This document shows, piece after piece, positions 1 through 11,679 of a DNA stretch of 64,000 nt. The stretch comes from Paralithodes platypus (Eukaryota > Arthropoda > Malacostraca > Decapoda > Lithodidae). The stretch is taken from assembly GCA_032716605.1 (NCBI GenBank), contig CM064539.1:1564508-1628507 (forward strand). The letters are read 5' to 3'. Below the pieces are notes generated by a model that worked only from the letters and a program-made list of their open reading frames with translations, was not told the DNA's origin and did not search any database. Positions within the stretch are counted from its first letter, which is position 1. Each line of letters opens with the position of its first letter. Position numbers and translations under genes: made by a program.

Positions 1-782
1 TAACTGATCTATAGAGTCTCGTGAAAGCCAGAATAATTTTGTTTACCTGATCATACGGAAACTTGTTCGTTCAAATAAATTACGCCAAATTAAGTTATAT
101 TTTTGCTACCTCGGGACTTTTTCAACTTAGGAAAGGCCTGGCATAGATAAAGGTTTAGTTTCAGTACTGTGTTGGACCTTTCATTCCCAGTGGTTCTTTC
201 AAAGCTGATTAAAATTATCTGGTTGGAGCATTATCATATTGAAAATATGGTGTATTAAAACTAAACAATTACTTAAGAAAAATCTCTGCCTACCTATAGG
301 GAACCGAGTCTAGTTAATTTAGATAATTTTCACCTGTCACCCACTGCCACAGATCTCAGTTTGGGAAGGATCTGTTTCATGATAACTTAATAAACATCAG
401 TGTTGCCATTTGTACGAATTACTTAAAATTGTTTAGATAAAGCTGCTGCCTATACCCTGTCCACCACTTATGATAGTCTATGGAATATTTTGAAGTTTAT
501 TAGACATGACTAAACTAGTCTACTTCAACCAAATATTTGTTCAAGTTCTTAGGCCAATATAGGCAAAGTATATTATTACTATTATTATGATGATTATTAT
601 TATTATTATTATCATTATCTTAAAATAGTTTAATCTGACCAGAAGTTTGACTAATTTAAAGTTATACAAACTAGCTTCGAAATTACAGGATGCACACATT
701 TCAAAATAGCTTAGCTTATGTGCCATGATAATAATTGAACTGAAAGTCGCCAAATCCCATCTTAAGAATTATGATTTATTAA
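1..782. other. AT-rich sequence, nothing assigned
   Basis: No exon, SINE or terminal repeat recognised apart from an (ATT)n run near 590-615. Confidence 0.5.
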
Positions 783-905
783 TTTGTTTTTCCACCAACC
801 AACTTCACCTCTAAACTCAATGAAATCAACAAATACATGTGGCACTCCAAGGACTCGAACCTAGGATACTCACATCGAAATTCCGCGCACTTATGCATAA
901 AAATT
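783..905 (-). mobile_element. tRNA-derived SINE, family A
   Basis: On the minus strand it reads head CGCGGAATTTCGATG then B-box-like TAGGTTCGAGTCC and tail GTTGGTTGGTGG. The same unit recurs at eight or more places on both strands in this window. Confidence 0.75.
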
Positions 906-1429
906 ATTTAATATTTTAGGATTATAGGGGATCATCGACCACTCACAAGTTAAACCATCAAAATTAATCATACTTTGGGGGATATGGCATAAAGTTTGGT
1001 ACCGGTATTTAGGTCTTACAAAGGCCTAAGTCCACTAAGGCAAGAGTCAGCCGCCTGTGTGTACTCTAGGACAATTATTCTTCAGGCAAAAAGGGCACCA
1101 AACATTAATTTAACATCCATAGCTAGCCTTTAACTCAAATTTAAGTCTAGTAATTTCAACTGACTTTATAGAACAAACTTCAAAATATCACATTGCATAG
1201 ACTTTCATAATAAAATTGTATTAAAACATTTTAGGGACAGACCCGATATGATGGCTAGTGCAGAGTTGTGTTTGGCCACCAGTCTTCATCGTCTGTTGTC
1301 CCTCCCTCAGGTTGGACGTCTACCACACATCTGAAACATTAGGTCAGTATTAGTCATTTATTTGTACAACGTCAATAACTAAAGCCACCAATGCATTATC
1401 TTTTAGCTCAGTTTGAGATTTTATGACGG

Positions 1430-1660
1430 TCGACCATTAGTTTGACGATTTCAAGACTTTTCGGCCCAATGTGTCAATATTAAGGCCTGTCATGCCATTC
1501 AAGTATCTAATTTTTCCTCGCGAACGATAGCAAGCCTGTCATTTTGGAAGAAACTGCCTTCGACCGGGATATTTTTCTACCGAAAAATGTACACATTTAT
1601 CTCGAAGGGGGGTCTTGATGGAGGTCTAGGGAGCAAACTAAAAACCTTCCCTTAACCTGT
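1430..1660 (+). mobile_element. Repeat R1, partial copy
   Basis: R1 is an approximately 330-bp dispersed unit with core CTGGCGAGCGATAGCGAGCC, hairpin CCGGCCTTCGGCCGG and end AAACTAAAAACCTCCCCTTAA-like. This copy lacks the 5' part and ends CTTCCCTTAA. Confidence 0.75.
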
Positions 1661-2112
1661 GATGTTGAGCAACTAGTCCGCCCTCTATCGTATTGTCCAA
1701 GGTTCAGGTTTTGGTAACTATACATAAGCCTGCAGTTATAAGGGGTATCAATTTTAGAACCTTTATTATTGAAATTATCTGCAGTTTAGTTTATGAATAT
1801 ATACTTCTGAATTTGTTAAAGCAGGGGGGAGATTGTAATGCAGTGGCGGGAACTGTTATTGACCCTTCATGATTTTTTTTCTATGCGAGTGAGGGAGACA
1901 AAAGACAGAACTGCCTGTATCGAGTGCCTCCCCCCGAGTTGAAAGAGTGACGGACAAAATCAAGGGACGTTCGAGCCAAAATGCCTGGACACACTGAGTT
2001 TGAAGCCATTTAAGTCACATGATCCTAAGTTGTGTCCTACCTATAGAAGTTCAAAGTTTATTATTTCTAGTAAAAATAGACCATCCAGTGACTAAATTCC
2101 ACAATATTAGTA

Positions 2113-2330
2113 TTAAACCTTTCACGCACAGGACGCGATTTGCGCCCTTTCTGGGATACTTAAAAGCCTTTGTGACCATCAGGGGTGTTTAGAAACTTTG
2201 TTTAGTTACTTCAACCTCTGCAGTTGTCTTTGAGTGAGCTGTGGGCATTAAACTAATTTTGGAAAGTTAATTATGAGATTGAGAGAACTATTTCTGAATA
2301 CAAATAAGGTATTTGTAATGAACCCTGTGT
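2113..2330. mobile_element. piggyBac-like MITE, truncated copy
   Basis: TTAAACCTTTCACGCACAGG followed by the same core (TCAACCTCTGCAGTTGTCTT, GAAAGTTAATTATGAGATTG) but lacking a recognisable right terminus. Confidence 0.65.
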
Positions 2331-2504
2331 TTTAGTATTAATACAGTATATGGAACACCAGAATTTGTTAAAGAGGTCCAAACTCTAAATAAACAACTTA
2401 AAAAATAGGTGCTGATAATATAATGAATACAGCACTGTACTGTATATGGGATAGGGTAAGGGAACTTGGAGACAACTATACACATGGTAACCTAAACTTT
2501 TAAT

Positions 2505-2812
2505 ATTGTTAAGGAGAGATGGGTCATTTGTCTGGTCCCCTTCATGTTTAGCCCCATTACTTTGCCGATTATAAGACGTTCAGCCCATTACTTTGGCGAT
2601 TTTAAGACCTTTCAACCTATTTGTGTCATTATCAAGACCTTTCGTGCTATTTAGGAGACTAATTTTCCTGGCGAGTGATACCAAGTCTGTGATGTAGGAG
2701 GAACCGGCCTTCGGCCTGGACAATTTTCTACCGAAAAGTTTACAAATTTGTCTAAGGGGGATCTTGGGAATGTTTTTTAAGCTTGATGGATGTCTAGGGA
2801 GGAAACAAATTT
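2505..2812 (+). mobile_element. Repeat R1
   Basis: Begins TTAAGGAGAGATGGGTC, contains CCTTCGGCCTGGA and the AAGGGGGATCTTGG region, and ends in AGGGAGGAAAC. Confidence 0.75.
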
Positions 2813-3105
2813 ACAAATAATTAAATCTATGTACCAATAAATAAACCATTAGCCATTAACCCTATTAACCCTTTCAAGCTCCAATACGCGTTTCTGTTCG
2901 GTTCTGTTTTCTGGCTACTATTAGACGATTTTATTCAGTTTAGGAAGGGTATATGGAAGTCAGAGGGTTGATTGAGATAGTCTTTACCCTTTTAATACCC
3001 ACAGGTCCTTCATAAGCTGCACAGAATCGTCTAATGATAGTCAAAATAAACTGCTAAAACGCGTCAGAGCTTCAAGGGGTTAATATTGTTGTGTTCTTAC
3101 CCTAG

Positions 3106-3213
3106 TTTGTTGGTGAAGGTGGTTAAGGCTCCGTTTGAGTTTCTTAAGTTGGTCTTGAGCAGTGTCTTCCTCCGCCGAGCCTCAACTGTATTGGGCGCCT
3201 CCTCTCCCCCTCA
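3106..3213 (-). other. Candidate non-coding exon
   Basis: Acceptor TTTTCTAACAG and donor ACTAGG|GTAAGA bound a GC-rich 108-bp block. All three frames contain a stop, so if real it is untranslated or terminal. Similar acceptor-led blocks occur at 1331 (ATGTTTCAG), 4166 (TATCAACAG), 11343 (TGTGTTTCAG) and 13661 (ACATTTCAG). Confidence 0.2.
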
Positions 3214-3359
3214 CATCTGTTAGAAAATCCAATATTAATATTACAGCTTAAGGATTTGACCACTTGCAAGTTTCAAGCTATAAGGAAGTGGAGTTTTATA
3301 TATCGACATTTAGAAGAATTAAGAGCTAAAATATGAGTTTTATTGCATATATAAACACA

Positions 3360-3750
3360 GTAGCTGTGGTGGTCAAGTGGTGAGCACGCTTGCGTGTGAA
3401 TCTGAAAGACCCGGGATCGAATCCCTGCCACGGCGGACATTTAGTGGGTGCGGTGGTACGTCCAAGCATGTTTCACATGCTAGCACCCAGTCAGGGGACA
3501 TCCTGACGACGTATAGACTAAAACACACATAACAAAGCCACTCCAACACCTTCCTCTCTCTCTAACACCCCTTCTCCCCTCTAAACACTCTTCTCTGAGC
3601 TAGTGCCGATAAAAATGGCATGGTCAGTCCTGTAAAGAATCGTAAGATTTAGAGTCTTAAAGATTCCAGGACGAGCTCATTAGCGGCGGATCCCCAGATC
3701 GACCGTGGTGATTGTCACCTAAACATCTACAAAAGTACAAGTACATAAAG
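3360..3750 (+). mobile_element. tRNA-derived SINE, family B
   Basis: The A-box-like GGTCAAGTGGTGAGCAC and B-box CCCGGGATCGAATCCC are followed by a conserved body (GGGGACATCCTGA) and a pyrimidine-rich stretch. A second copy is at 16806-17045. The acceptor stems do not close, so it is a SINE and not a tRNA gene. Confidence 0.78.
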
Positions 3751-4145
3751 CCAAATTCACGTACTTTCTATCCATCAAAAACCTACATCACTGCATTTCT
3801 GTTTAATAACTTTGTATACGGCCCAAACTTCCTTATAGCCTGAAACTCACAAGTGGTCAATTAGGCCAATATTTCTGATATAATGCAGATTTTCAAAAAT
3901 TATCAATTCATAAATATGTTTGCAACAACAAAAAAACATTATATCTCAACCATAGTCAAGGTGGTCGTGATGCCTGGAGTATCGGGTCGTCTTGGGTCGT
4001 TTTGGGTTGGGCAGGGTCGGGTAAGATCGCGACGGTCCTCTCATCTCTAACCTGTTGGGAAGATTTAACGTTAAATTAGTCACAGTTTCTCTGTCATACC
4101 TTATTTCACCGTTGTTCCTCCGTCGGGCCATCCAGCTCATGCCTG

Positions 4146-4380
4146 TTGATAAAATATTTAATTATTACAGGAGCGCCGTTCTGCCAGCAACAACATCGGT
4201 CTGCAAATCGGCCACAGCGGGTCTGCAAACTGCCACATCAGGTCTGCAAGCTGCCACATCAGGTCTGCAAGCCGCCACATCATCTGAAAACCTGCAACCT
4301 TCACAACCAACGAACAGACTACCAGAATTCTACCGGCCGGATTTCAACCAACAAGAAAAACCACACACCAAACTACTGTA
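4146..4380 (+). repeat. 21-bp repeat CATCAGGTCTGCAAGCTGCC
   Basis: Four imperfect units give an open frame ATSGLQA. It is preceded by an acceptor-like TTAATTATTACAG. It is probably not a gene: it is short, with no homology and no downstream exon. Confidence 0.45.
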
Positions 4381-4929
4381 GCCTAATCCTATACCTACTA
4401 AATCTCTAACCTAACTAACTTTCTAACAGAAAACCAACCTCCTCAGGGAACCGAATAGAGCAACACCTAACCAATACTAACCTATAACAGACTCCCTACC
4501 TATCCCTACCCCTTGAACTAACTAGAGCTACCCCCCTCTACCCCCCCCGCCCCACCTCAGCATCCCTACCAGAAACCTTGTCTAATTCGAAGCCAACGAC
4601 GATATAGGAGAAAAAGATTAGTGCATGGATTAATTATATTATATTTCAATATATATATTTCATAAAGTGATGTTACGTTATTGAAAGTATTATCCAAGAA
4701 ATATTATAGTTATGGCAAATGTAAAACAAAATATATATACCAGATTTATTTATAGAAACATTATTGCAAAACAATTCATAAGTATATCATTTACACTGAC
4801 ATTGATTACAACAGGAAGACTCTTACCTTAAATTACCGCCTATCTAACGTAATGTGGATAGAGATGTTAGTAGAAGGGAGGTGGTTTAGGTGGTGACAAG
4901 GACAATGGAAGGAAGGAGGGGGGGGGGGG

Positions 4930-5116
4930 GGTTAGGATTAAAGGGAAGTTTGCTCCGGCCCCTTTCTCCCTCATGCTTAGCCCAGGTTATTTTGAGACTA
5001 AGACGTTCACCTTCTAGTTTGGCACTAAAGACCTTCTGTGCCATATAGCGATCTAATTTTGTTCCTGGCGAGCGCTAGCGAGCCTGAAATTAATGAGAAA
5101 CTAGACTTATTTTTAT

Positions 5117-5158
<42 letters not shown>

Positions 5159-5262
5159 TCGGCTGGTACATTTTTCTATCGAAAAATGTACAAAATTATC
5201 TCTAAGGGGGGGTCTTCGAGGCATTGTATTTAAGCTTGACTGAAGGTCTTGGGACGAAAAAA
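4930..5262 (+). mobile_element. Repeat R1 with an (ATT)n insertion
   Basis: R1 copy interrupted at its hairpin by (ATT)15 (5115-5158). It is preceded by a G(13) run. Confidence 0.75.
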
Positions 5263-5333
5263 TATATATATATATAAAATCAAAATAAATCTTCCATTTA
5301 CAGAGAACACAGTGATGGAAAGGATGGTTAGGA

Positions 5334-5426
5334 TTAAAGGATATTGTTGCCGTGGTGGTGGTGGTGGTGGTGGTGGTGGTAGACTGGTTGAGTGGTCTGG
5401 TTGGGGTTTCCATCATCGTTCGACAT
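5334..5426 (-). other. Candidate exon (unidentified minus-strand transcript)
   Basis: A strong acceptor (TTTTTGTCTTTTGCAG) precedes an open stretch MSNDDGNPNQTTQPVY, a run of about nine or ten His from (CCA)n, then GNNIL and a stop. An alternative frame gives a Thr run. It could be a terminal exon or chance; no homologue is recognised. Confidence 0.22.
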
Positions 5427-5526
5427 CTGCAAAAGACAAAAATACATTGTTAATATATATCTCAATCAGCCAAGTATATAACTATATAAAATTTGGGTAA
5501 ACATTGAAGAGACCCCGGACAGCCTT

Positions 5527-5862
5527 TGAAGGGGAGATTTCCACTCGAGCGATTTTTTTTCTAGACTCCTTTCTGCCTCATGTTTAGCCCCATTGTTTTT
5601 CTAATTGTAAGACTTTTGCCCCATTATTTTGATGATTTGAAGAACTTTCAACCCATTTCTGTCAATTTTAAGACCTTTCGTGCCATTTAGGTGTATTTTA
5701 TCCTGGCGAGCGATAGCGAGCCTGTAATTTAAGAGGAACCGGCTTTCAGCCGGGAAATTTTTCTACCGAAAAATTTACAAATTTATCTTGAAAGGGGCTC
5801 AAGGGGGTGTAATCTTAAGCTTGAAGGATATCAAGGGACCAAACTAAAAACCTCCCCTTAAC
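5527..5862 (+). mobile_element. Repeat R1
   Basis: Full-length copy from GGGGAGATTTCC to CCTCCCCTTAA with the CCGGCTTTCAGCCGGG hairpin. Confidence 0.78.
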
Positions 5863-5944
5863 CTAACAAGACAACAAATACTTAGTCTTCAATTTTTACC
5901 ATAATTTGTTTGAGTTATAAGTGTGTATATTTAGAAACTATTTT

Positions 5945-6065
5945 TCCCAGTGCATAATGCATAAGTGCGCGGAATTTCGATGTGAGTGTCCTAGGTTCGA
6001 GTCCTCGGAGTGCCACATGTATTTGTTGATTTCATTGAGTTTAAATGTGAAGTTGGTTTGTGTTA
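5945..6065 (+). mobile_element. tRNA-derived SINE, family A
   Basis: Plus-strand copy with the B box GGTTCGAGTCC, the body ACATGTATTTGTTGATTTCA and an A-rich end. Confidence 0.75.
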
Positions 6066-6287
6066 AAAAAATAATAATTCTGGCTATCATTAGAAAAATT
6101 TATGTAGTTTAGCAAAGACCGCTAGGTATCAGGGGTAAAATATCCCAAAATTCCTTCCTAAGCTGAATAAAATCGTTGAATAGCCATTGTCAAAATGCGT
6201 CAATATTGGAAGGGTTCAGGTTGGTATCACAAGCGATTTTCAGTCAACATTGGAAGGCAATTTATACTGTAGCAGTTTCAAAATATA

Positions 6288-6392
6288 GCTGCGCGGAATT
6301 TCGATGCGAGTGTCCTAGGTTCGAGTCCCTTAGAGTGCCACATGTATTTGTTGATTTCAGTGAGTTTTAGAGGTAAAGTTGGTGGTTGGAAA
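6288..6392 (+). mobile_element. tRNA-derived SINE, family A
   Basis: A second plus-strand copy only about 240 bp from the previous one, truncated at its head, with the same B box and the GTTGGTGG tail. Confidence 0.72.
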
Positions 6393-6445
6393 ATAAAAAC
6401 TATAATTCGTAAAATTTAAAGTAGCGAACATAATCTACCTTCGAT

Positions 6446-6680
6446 TTAACCCCTTCAGACTCATTTGACGCAGAGGTTGCCAGATTAGCAATAAGAAATA
6501 GAGTTCTCTCACTCTTATAATTACCTCTCCAAAATTAGTTTTCTGCCCACAGCTAACTCAAAGACAACTGCAGAGGTTGAAGTAACTAAACTAAAGGTTT
6601 CTAAATACCCCTGATGGTAACAAAGGCTTTAAAGTATCCCTAATAGGCTCAAAATTGAGTCTTATATCGGACAGGGTTAA
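6446..6680. mobile_element. piggyBac-like MITE, same family as 26.8 and 38.8 kb
   Basis: TTAACCCCTTCAGACTCATT to TCGGACAGGGTTAA, single copy of the core; about 235 bp. Confidence 0.82.
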
Positions 6681-6822
6681 TATCAGAGTCCATTGCGAGA
6701 GAGCCTCATAGTATCAAGAACAAAATTATCATCGAAATTGCTTGGAGAAAAAAAAAACTCCGCTCGTGTGACACCTTAACCCCTTCTGTACCGACATTTT
6801 TAAACCGTTTACTGCGATTATA

Positions 6823-7725
6823 TTGGAAAGATTCCCTTTCTGAGCCCCCTTTATGTTTAGCCCCATTAGTTTTAAGACGTTCGCCCCATTAGTTTGTCGA
6901 TTTTAAAACCTTTCGTCCCATTTTTACATCAATATAAAGACCTTTCGTGCCATTTAGGTGTCTATTCTCTACTGGCGAGCGATAGCGAGCCTAATTTAAC
7001 AGGAACTACCGACAAATTTTTAAAATGTTATCTTGAAAGGGAGTCTAGGGGGTTTACTTTTAAGCTTGAAGGTCTAGGGAACAAACTAAAAACCACCCCT
7101 TGAACAGCTATTACAAAGATTTGGTAGAGAAATATGTTAAATATATATATATATTTTTTTTTTTTCTATGTGATTGAGGGAGGCAAAAGGCATAACTGCC
7201 TATAGCGAGTGCCTCCCCCATAGTTGAAAGAGTGACAGGGCCAAAATCAAGGGACGTTCGAGCCAAAATGGTTTAGATGCATAGTACCTCCATATATGTC
7301 TATTATAACACCATTTTGAAACCTTGAAACCGTCAAAGCCATGCTAAACTAAATGGATGGATTAAAGAGAGCTAACTGCACCAGCAAGAAGTGATCCATA
7401 GTCTGTTTTAAGGGGGCGTGGGCCGGTTTTCTGAGTCACTTTCTCCCTTCATGTTTTAGCCCCATTAGTTTTCAGATGGTAAGAAGTTTGTCCCATTAGT
7501 TAGTCGATTTTAAGACCTTTCGCCCCATTTATTAGTCCATATTTAGACCTTTCGTGCTATTTAGGAATTTATTTTTTTCCCTGGCGAACGATAGTGAGCC
7601 TATAATGTTTTAAGAATCGTCCTTCGGCCGGGACATTTTTCTACCGAAAAATGTACAAATTAATCTAGATCTAATAGATGTTTTTTGTTTTAAATTTGAT
7701 GGAGGTCTAGGGAGGAAACTAGCAA
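6823..7725 (+). mobile_element. Two repeat R1 copies around a short interspersed unit
   Basis: R1 copies at 6823-7102 and 7405-7725, same orientation. Between them (7160-7275) is a copy of the GAGGCAAAAGGCATAACTGC unit, also present at 1868-2020, 9788-9860, 17425-17490 and (inverted) 42520-42650. Confidence 0.72.
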
Positions 7726-7962
7726 AATAATGAATACATGCAAAAACTGCCCAAAAAGTGAACCATCCCCCCTTCAGAATGATATGTGGTAGTAAAAAGC
7801 GTTAAACGAGATAATTGGAAGGCTGTTAATTGCTAGAGGCCCATTTTAAACTGAATAAAATCGTCAAACAGAAGCCAGAATAAAAGTTAAAATGACTAAG
7901 CTTTGTAAAATCGTCTAATGATAGCCAGGTGATAAAATGGGTGATAATGTTCAAAGGGTTAA

Positions 7963-8332
7963 GGGGACGGTGGCCATTTTGTTGGTCTATTAATTTATAA
8001 TTATATTCATTGAGGTTTTATTTTCCTCGCTAGACCTCCAAGCTTAAAAGTACACCCCCTATACCCCCCTTCCAAGATATATTTGTGCATTTTTCGGCAT
8101 AGAAATGCCCAGGCTGAAGACCAATACCTCCTAAGATGCAGGCTCGCTATAGCTCGCCAGGAAAGAAATTGACACCTAAATGGCACGAAAGGTCTTAATG
8201 TTGAAAAAAAAAGCGAAAGTTCTTAAAATTTCCAAACTAATGGGGCGAACGTATCTCAAAAGCAATGGGGCTAAACATGAGGGAGAAGGGGTTCCATAAA
8301 AACTACCCTCTTCCCTTAATGATAAATAACCA
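7963..8332 (-). mobile_element. Repeat R1 (inverted)
   Basis: Starts TTAAGGGGACGGTGGCC and reads the R1 core in reverse (CTCGCTATAGCTCGCCAGG), ending CTTCCCTTAA. Both ends therefore carry TTAA. Confidence 0.75.
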
Positions 8333-8893
8333 CGAGGCGTCCAGTCAGCCGGCTTAGATTCGCTAGTTTGCCTAGGTTTTCAAAATCCAATTCAAATATT
8401 CTAACTAAATCCTCCATGTTATCATTAAGGCATCTATTACTCGTGGGTTAATAGATAATTAATCAATATATAAATTATATTCAGGTTAAAAAATACTTAG
8501 CCCAATTCCGTTTAGAAAAGTCACATGGGAATATAGCCTAAGTTTATGCCATCAATTTATAATCTGGATCTCAATTTCTTCCTAAATTAATCAAATCTAC
8601 TAGTGATCGCCATACTATTGAGACATATGGTTTTATTGAAAGGGTTAAGGAGGTAGAACTGAGCGAACAATCAAGTGCCGGCTTCCAGAATGTTCGTCAA
8701 ACCTGCCGGCTTTTTCCATCACATTTCTGGCCTTATTTAATGCAAACGTATGAAGTATTATGGGAAAACGACAAGCTCTTGTCCACAAATTCGGGTCTGG
8801 TGGTAAATAAGTCACGTTATTTAGCTATTACACCTTAATTTATTCTATTTTCATGAGAAACAATGGGGGAAAATAGGAGCACACGAGACTTAC

Positions 8894-9022
8894 CTTTAAA
8901 GCTGGACGACCGGGAACAAAATGATCGATCCAGGCGAAAATTGCGAGTTTATATAACCTCGGTTGTATTGCTGGTGGTTGATGGCAACTATTGGGTGACA
9001 GATGATCGAGAATTTCACTCAC
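8894..9022 (-). other. Candidate first exon (unidentified minus-strand transcript)
   Basis: An ATG frame of 43 codons (MSEILDHLSPNSCHQPPAIQ, ending VPGRPALK) is followed by an ideal donor AAAG|GTAAGT. It is locally non-repetitive. It would join in phase 0 to the candidate exon at 5426. No recognised family; low confidence. Confidence 0.22.
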
Positions 9023-9239
9023 AAAATCGTCAATATCTCCCTAACTATACATTTCTGAATAGAATTTACTTAATATAAATTATGCGTAATTGTATCCTCT
9101 ATCTTTTGGTATAAGTTTGACAATTCTAACATACATATTTTGTGAATATTTAATGGTTGTCGTCATATTTCCGTTGTCGTCATAGAGAAAGAAAGAGAGA
9201 GTTTCTATGCCAAGTGGACTCTAGATTTTTATGCACCTT

Positions 9240-9605
9240 TAGCAATGGTCTCGTGTTCTAAAAAAAAAAAAAAAAAAATTTGCCACGCATAAGAGCCCTC
9301 GATCCCCCCATGAACGCCTAGATCCCCGAGGGGATGGCCGCGAAGGAATCGCCCTATAATGTATGCTATTGTAGAGACGTTATAATTCAATAGAGGTGTG
9401 AATAGGAGTTTCTTATGGGCTATCTGTATACTACTATAGCTTAATGTGATGTATGCAATTATAGAGCGATCTAACCTGCCTCCCTTGGGCTCTAGAACCT
9501 GCCTCCACTCAGCCCTTGTCTCGAGTTACAAGGAGAGACATCCATCCCCCCCCCCCCTCAACCCCCCTTCTCATCCCCCCCCCCCCCCCCCCCCCCTCCC
9601 CCTTC
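9240..9605. repeat. Poly-A and poly-C tracts around an otherwise unassigned stretch
   Basis: A(18) at 9262-9279 and two long C runs (9548-9561, 9577-9597). The C runs have i-motif potential. No gene seen in 9300-9660. Confidence 0.8.
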
Positions 9606-9859
9606 GATGACGGGAGAAATCGGACAACTTCTCATCCGGTCGCCATTTTGGGGACACTAGCTTATTAATTTCTATGTATAGGTGTACCATATTAAACAAA
9701 CTGTTCTCAGTTTGAATGTACACTAACCATAAATTAAATATATTGACAAAATTATACTTTTATTGTTTACATATCATTGTATTTTTTTTTGTCTATGTGA
9801 TTGAGGGAGACAAAAGGCAGAACTACCTATGGCGAGTGCCTCCCCCATAGTTGAAAGAG

Positions 9860-10115
9860 TATGTTATTCTTTACGTTTTTCGGTAGAGAAATGTAAGCTA
9901 CCATCCGAAACCCTCATAAATTATAGACTAGCTATCGCTCGCCAAGAAAAATAGACACCTAAATGGCACGAAAGGTCTTAATATTGGCAAATGAATGGGG
10001 CGAAAGGTCTTAAAATCGCCAAACTAATGGGGCGAACGTTTTGTAATCTCAAAATTAATGGGGCTAAACATGAGGAAGAAGGGATTTAAGAAAAAACCCT
10101 TCTTGGCCTTTAATA
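9860..10115 (-). mobile_element. Repeat R1 (inverted, partial)
   Basis: Reverse core AGCTATCGCTCGCCAAG and CGAAAGGTCTTAATATTGGC, without the terminal part. Confidence 0.72.
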
Positions 10116-10324
10116 TATTACCAAGCACTAGTTGCCTGTGTCTACACTACTGAATGGTTAAGGTTAGGGAAATAGGTTGTAATAAATTCATCTTTATTCA
10201 TATGCATAAATACATCATACACGAATGTAATAAAATATATGACAATTGTTTTTAATTAAGCTAAAATTAATAATGGATATATAGGCCTACAAAGCTACAT
10301 CAAATAAATTAACTAAATATATAA

Positions 10325-10700
10325 ACAAAGCACCTAATTAGACGATTTTATTCAGCTTAGGAAGGACCTCAATTAAAACGCTACACATGATCTCAATTAA
10401 CCCTTTTAACCACCCCAGATCCTTCCTAAGCTTCATAAAATCGTCTAACTGTAGCCGACACCAAATTAAAACAAAAAACGTCATCGGTACAGCAAGGGTT
10501 AACTCTCACAGGTCCTTCCTAAGCTTCATAAAATCCTCTAAATGTAACTATGATAACAAAAGACGTCGCCTAAACTAAAAAGGGTTAAGAATAGAAACCC
10601 CATTATTTTTATTACATTTTGGCTTTCATTGGGCAATATTATTCAGCTTAGGAAGGGCCTGTAGATCTTAAGCGGGTCTTTCCGAAGCCGAATAAAATCA
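10325..10700. mobile_element. Family P fragments in tandem
   Basis: Three half-palindromes (GATTTTATTCAGCTTAGGAA; AGATCCTTCCTAAGCTTCAT; AGGTCCTTCCTAAGCTTCAT) show partial duplication of a P element. Other diverged P pieces: 2860-3085, 7790-7962, 13680-13880, 15335-15410, 15640-15675, 18080-18200, 55570-55663. Confidence 0.65.
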
Positions 10701-11240
10701 TCTAGTATATGCCCATAAATGATAACTTTTAGTAGAAATAGTAATAGGTGAAAATAGAAGTACATTTTCCGTAGACTATTTCCATTTACTACCGGCAGAC
10801 TACCCTCACCATGTTCTTCATAGTTGCTATGTACTGTAGAAGAGTTGCCAATTATACAATAAAAACCAGTAATTATCAATCCCATTTCAAACTATTGCCT
10901 AATTGACCTACTTAGCAATATACTATTGTATATTAAAAGCACATTAGTGATGTTGTTAATGGCCTTATTAAACACTGTGCCTTGTATAATTAAATTACAG
11001 TTGCATAATTACCCTTTCGCCTTGCCCCGCCCACCAAAACTAGGGTAGCATATATTAACATAGTACACAACTTGACATTCGACCACCATCTTGACTCCAA
11101 CTCACGCTGTAGAATATACCTCGCCATTATTTATTAGCTTCATTATTGAGCATATGATGTTTATTCTATTAACATTGATACTTATTTCTCTATTCCTATC
11201 CATCAATGTATCCTGACTGAAAATAGTGCTTGGCAGGAAG
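10700..11240. other. Single-copy-looking sequence, nothing assigned
   Basis: One short block (10805-10855) has a minus-strand acceptor TCTTCTACAG and donor ACATG|GTGAGG, but the 24-nt exon between them cannot be evaluated. No repeat family recognised. Confidence 0.4.
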
Positions 11241-11244
11241 TGAG

Positions 11245-11560
11245 TATGGAATCAAGATGGCGGCCGGAACTTCTACGACTACGGACTCTGTTAATCTAGA
11301 GACCCTATCCATGAACACAGGCTCGGCTTCAAAACACACGAATCTGAAACACAAATTGATTCATTAGTCATATATTACTGAAATTACTAACACACTTTTT
11401 CCACACATATATATTTACATCACATAATATTTTTGCTTTACATCTATCTATCTATCTATCTATCTATATGCTCAGGAATAAAGCGTCCAAAAACAAAACA
11501 AAAATACTGAAAAGGTTTACAAGATGGCGGCGAGTTGGAAACAAGATGGCGTCCAAATTT
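11245..11560. promoter_or_regulatory. Cluster of AAGATGGCG motifs (YY1-like)
   Basis: CAAGATGGCGGCC at 11252, CAAGATGGCGGCG at 11521 and CAAGATGGCGTCC at 11543. The AAGATGGCGGC core is the YY1 consensus commonly found at transcription starts. Regulatory function is inference. Confidence 0.35.
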
Positions 11561-11679
11561 ATAAGGTGTATAGAATCATCGGCTATATTAACAGTGATTT
11601 ACCTTTCTATCCGTATAATTAAAGGTTAATTACCACCAATATACCTCCATAGGGCTATGTTATTACGAACACATTAGTT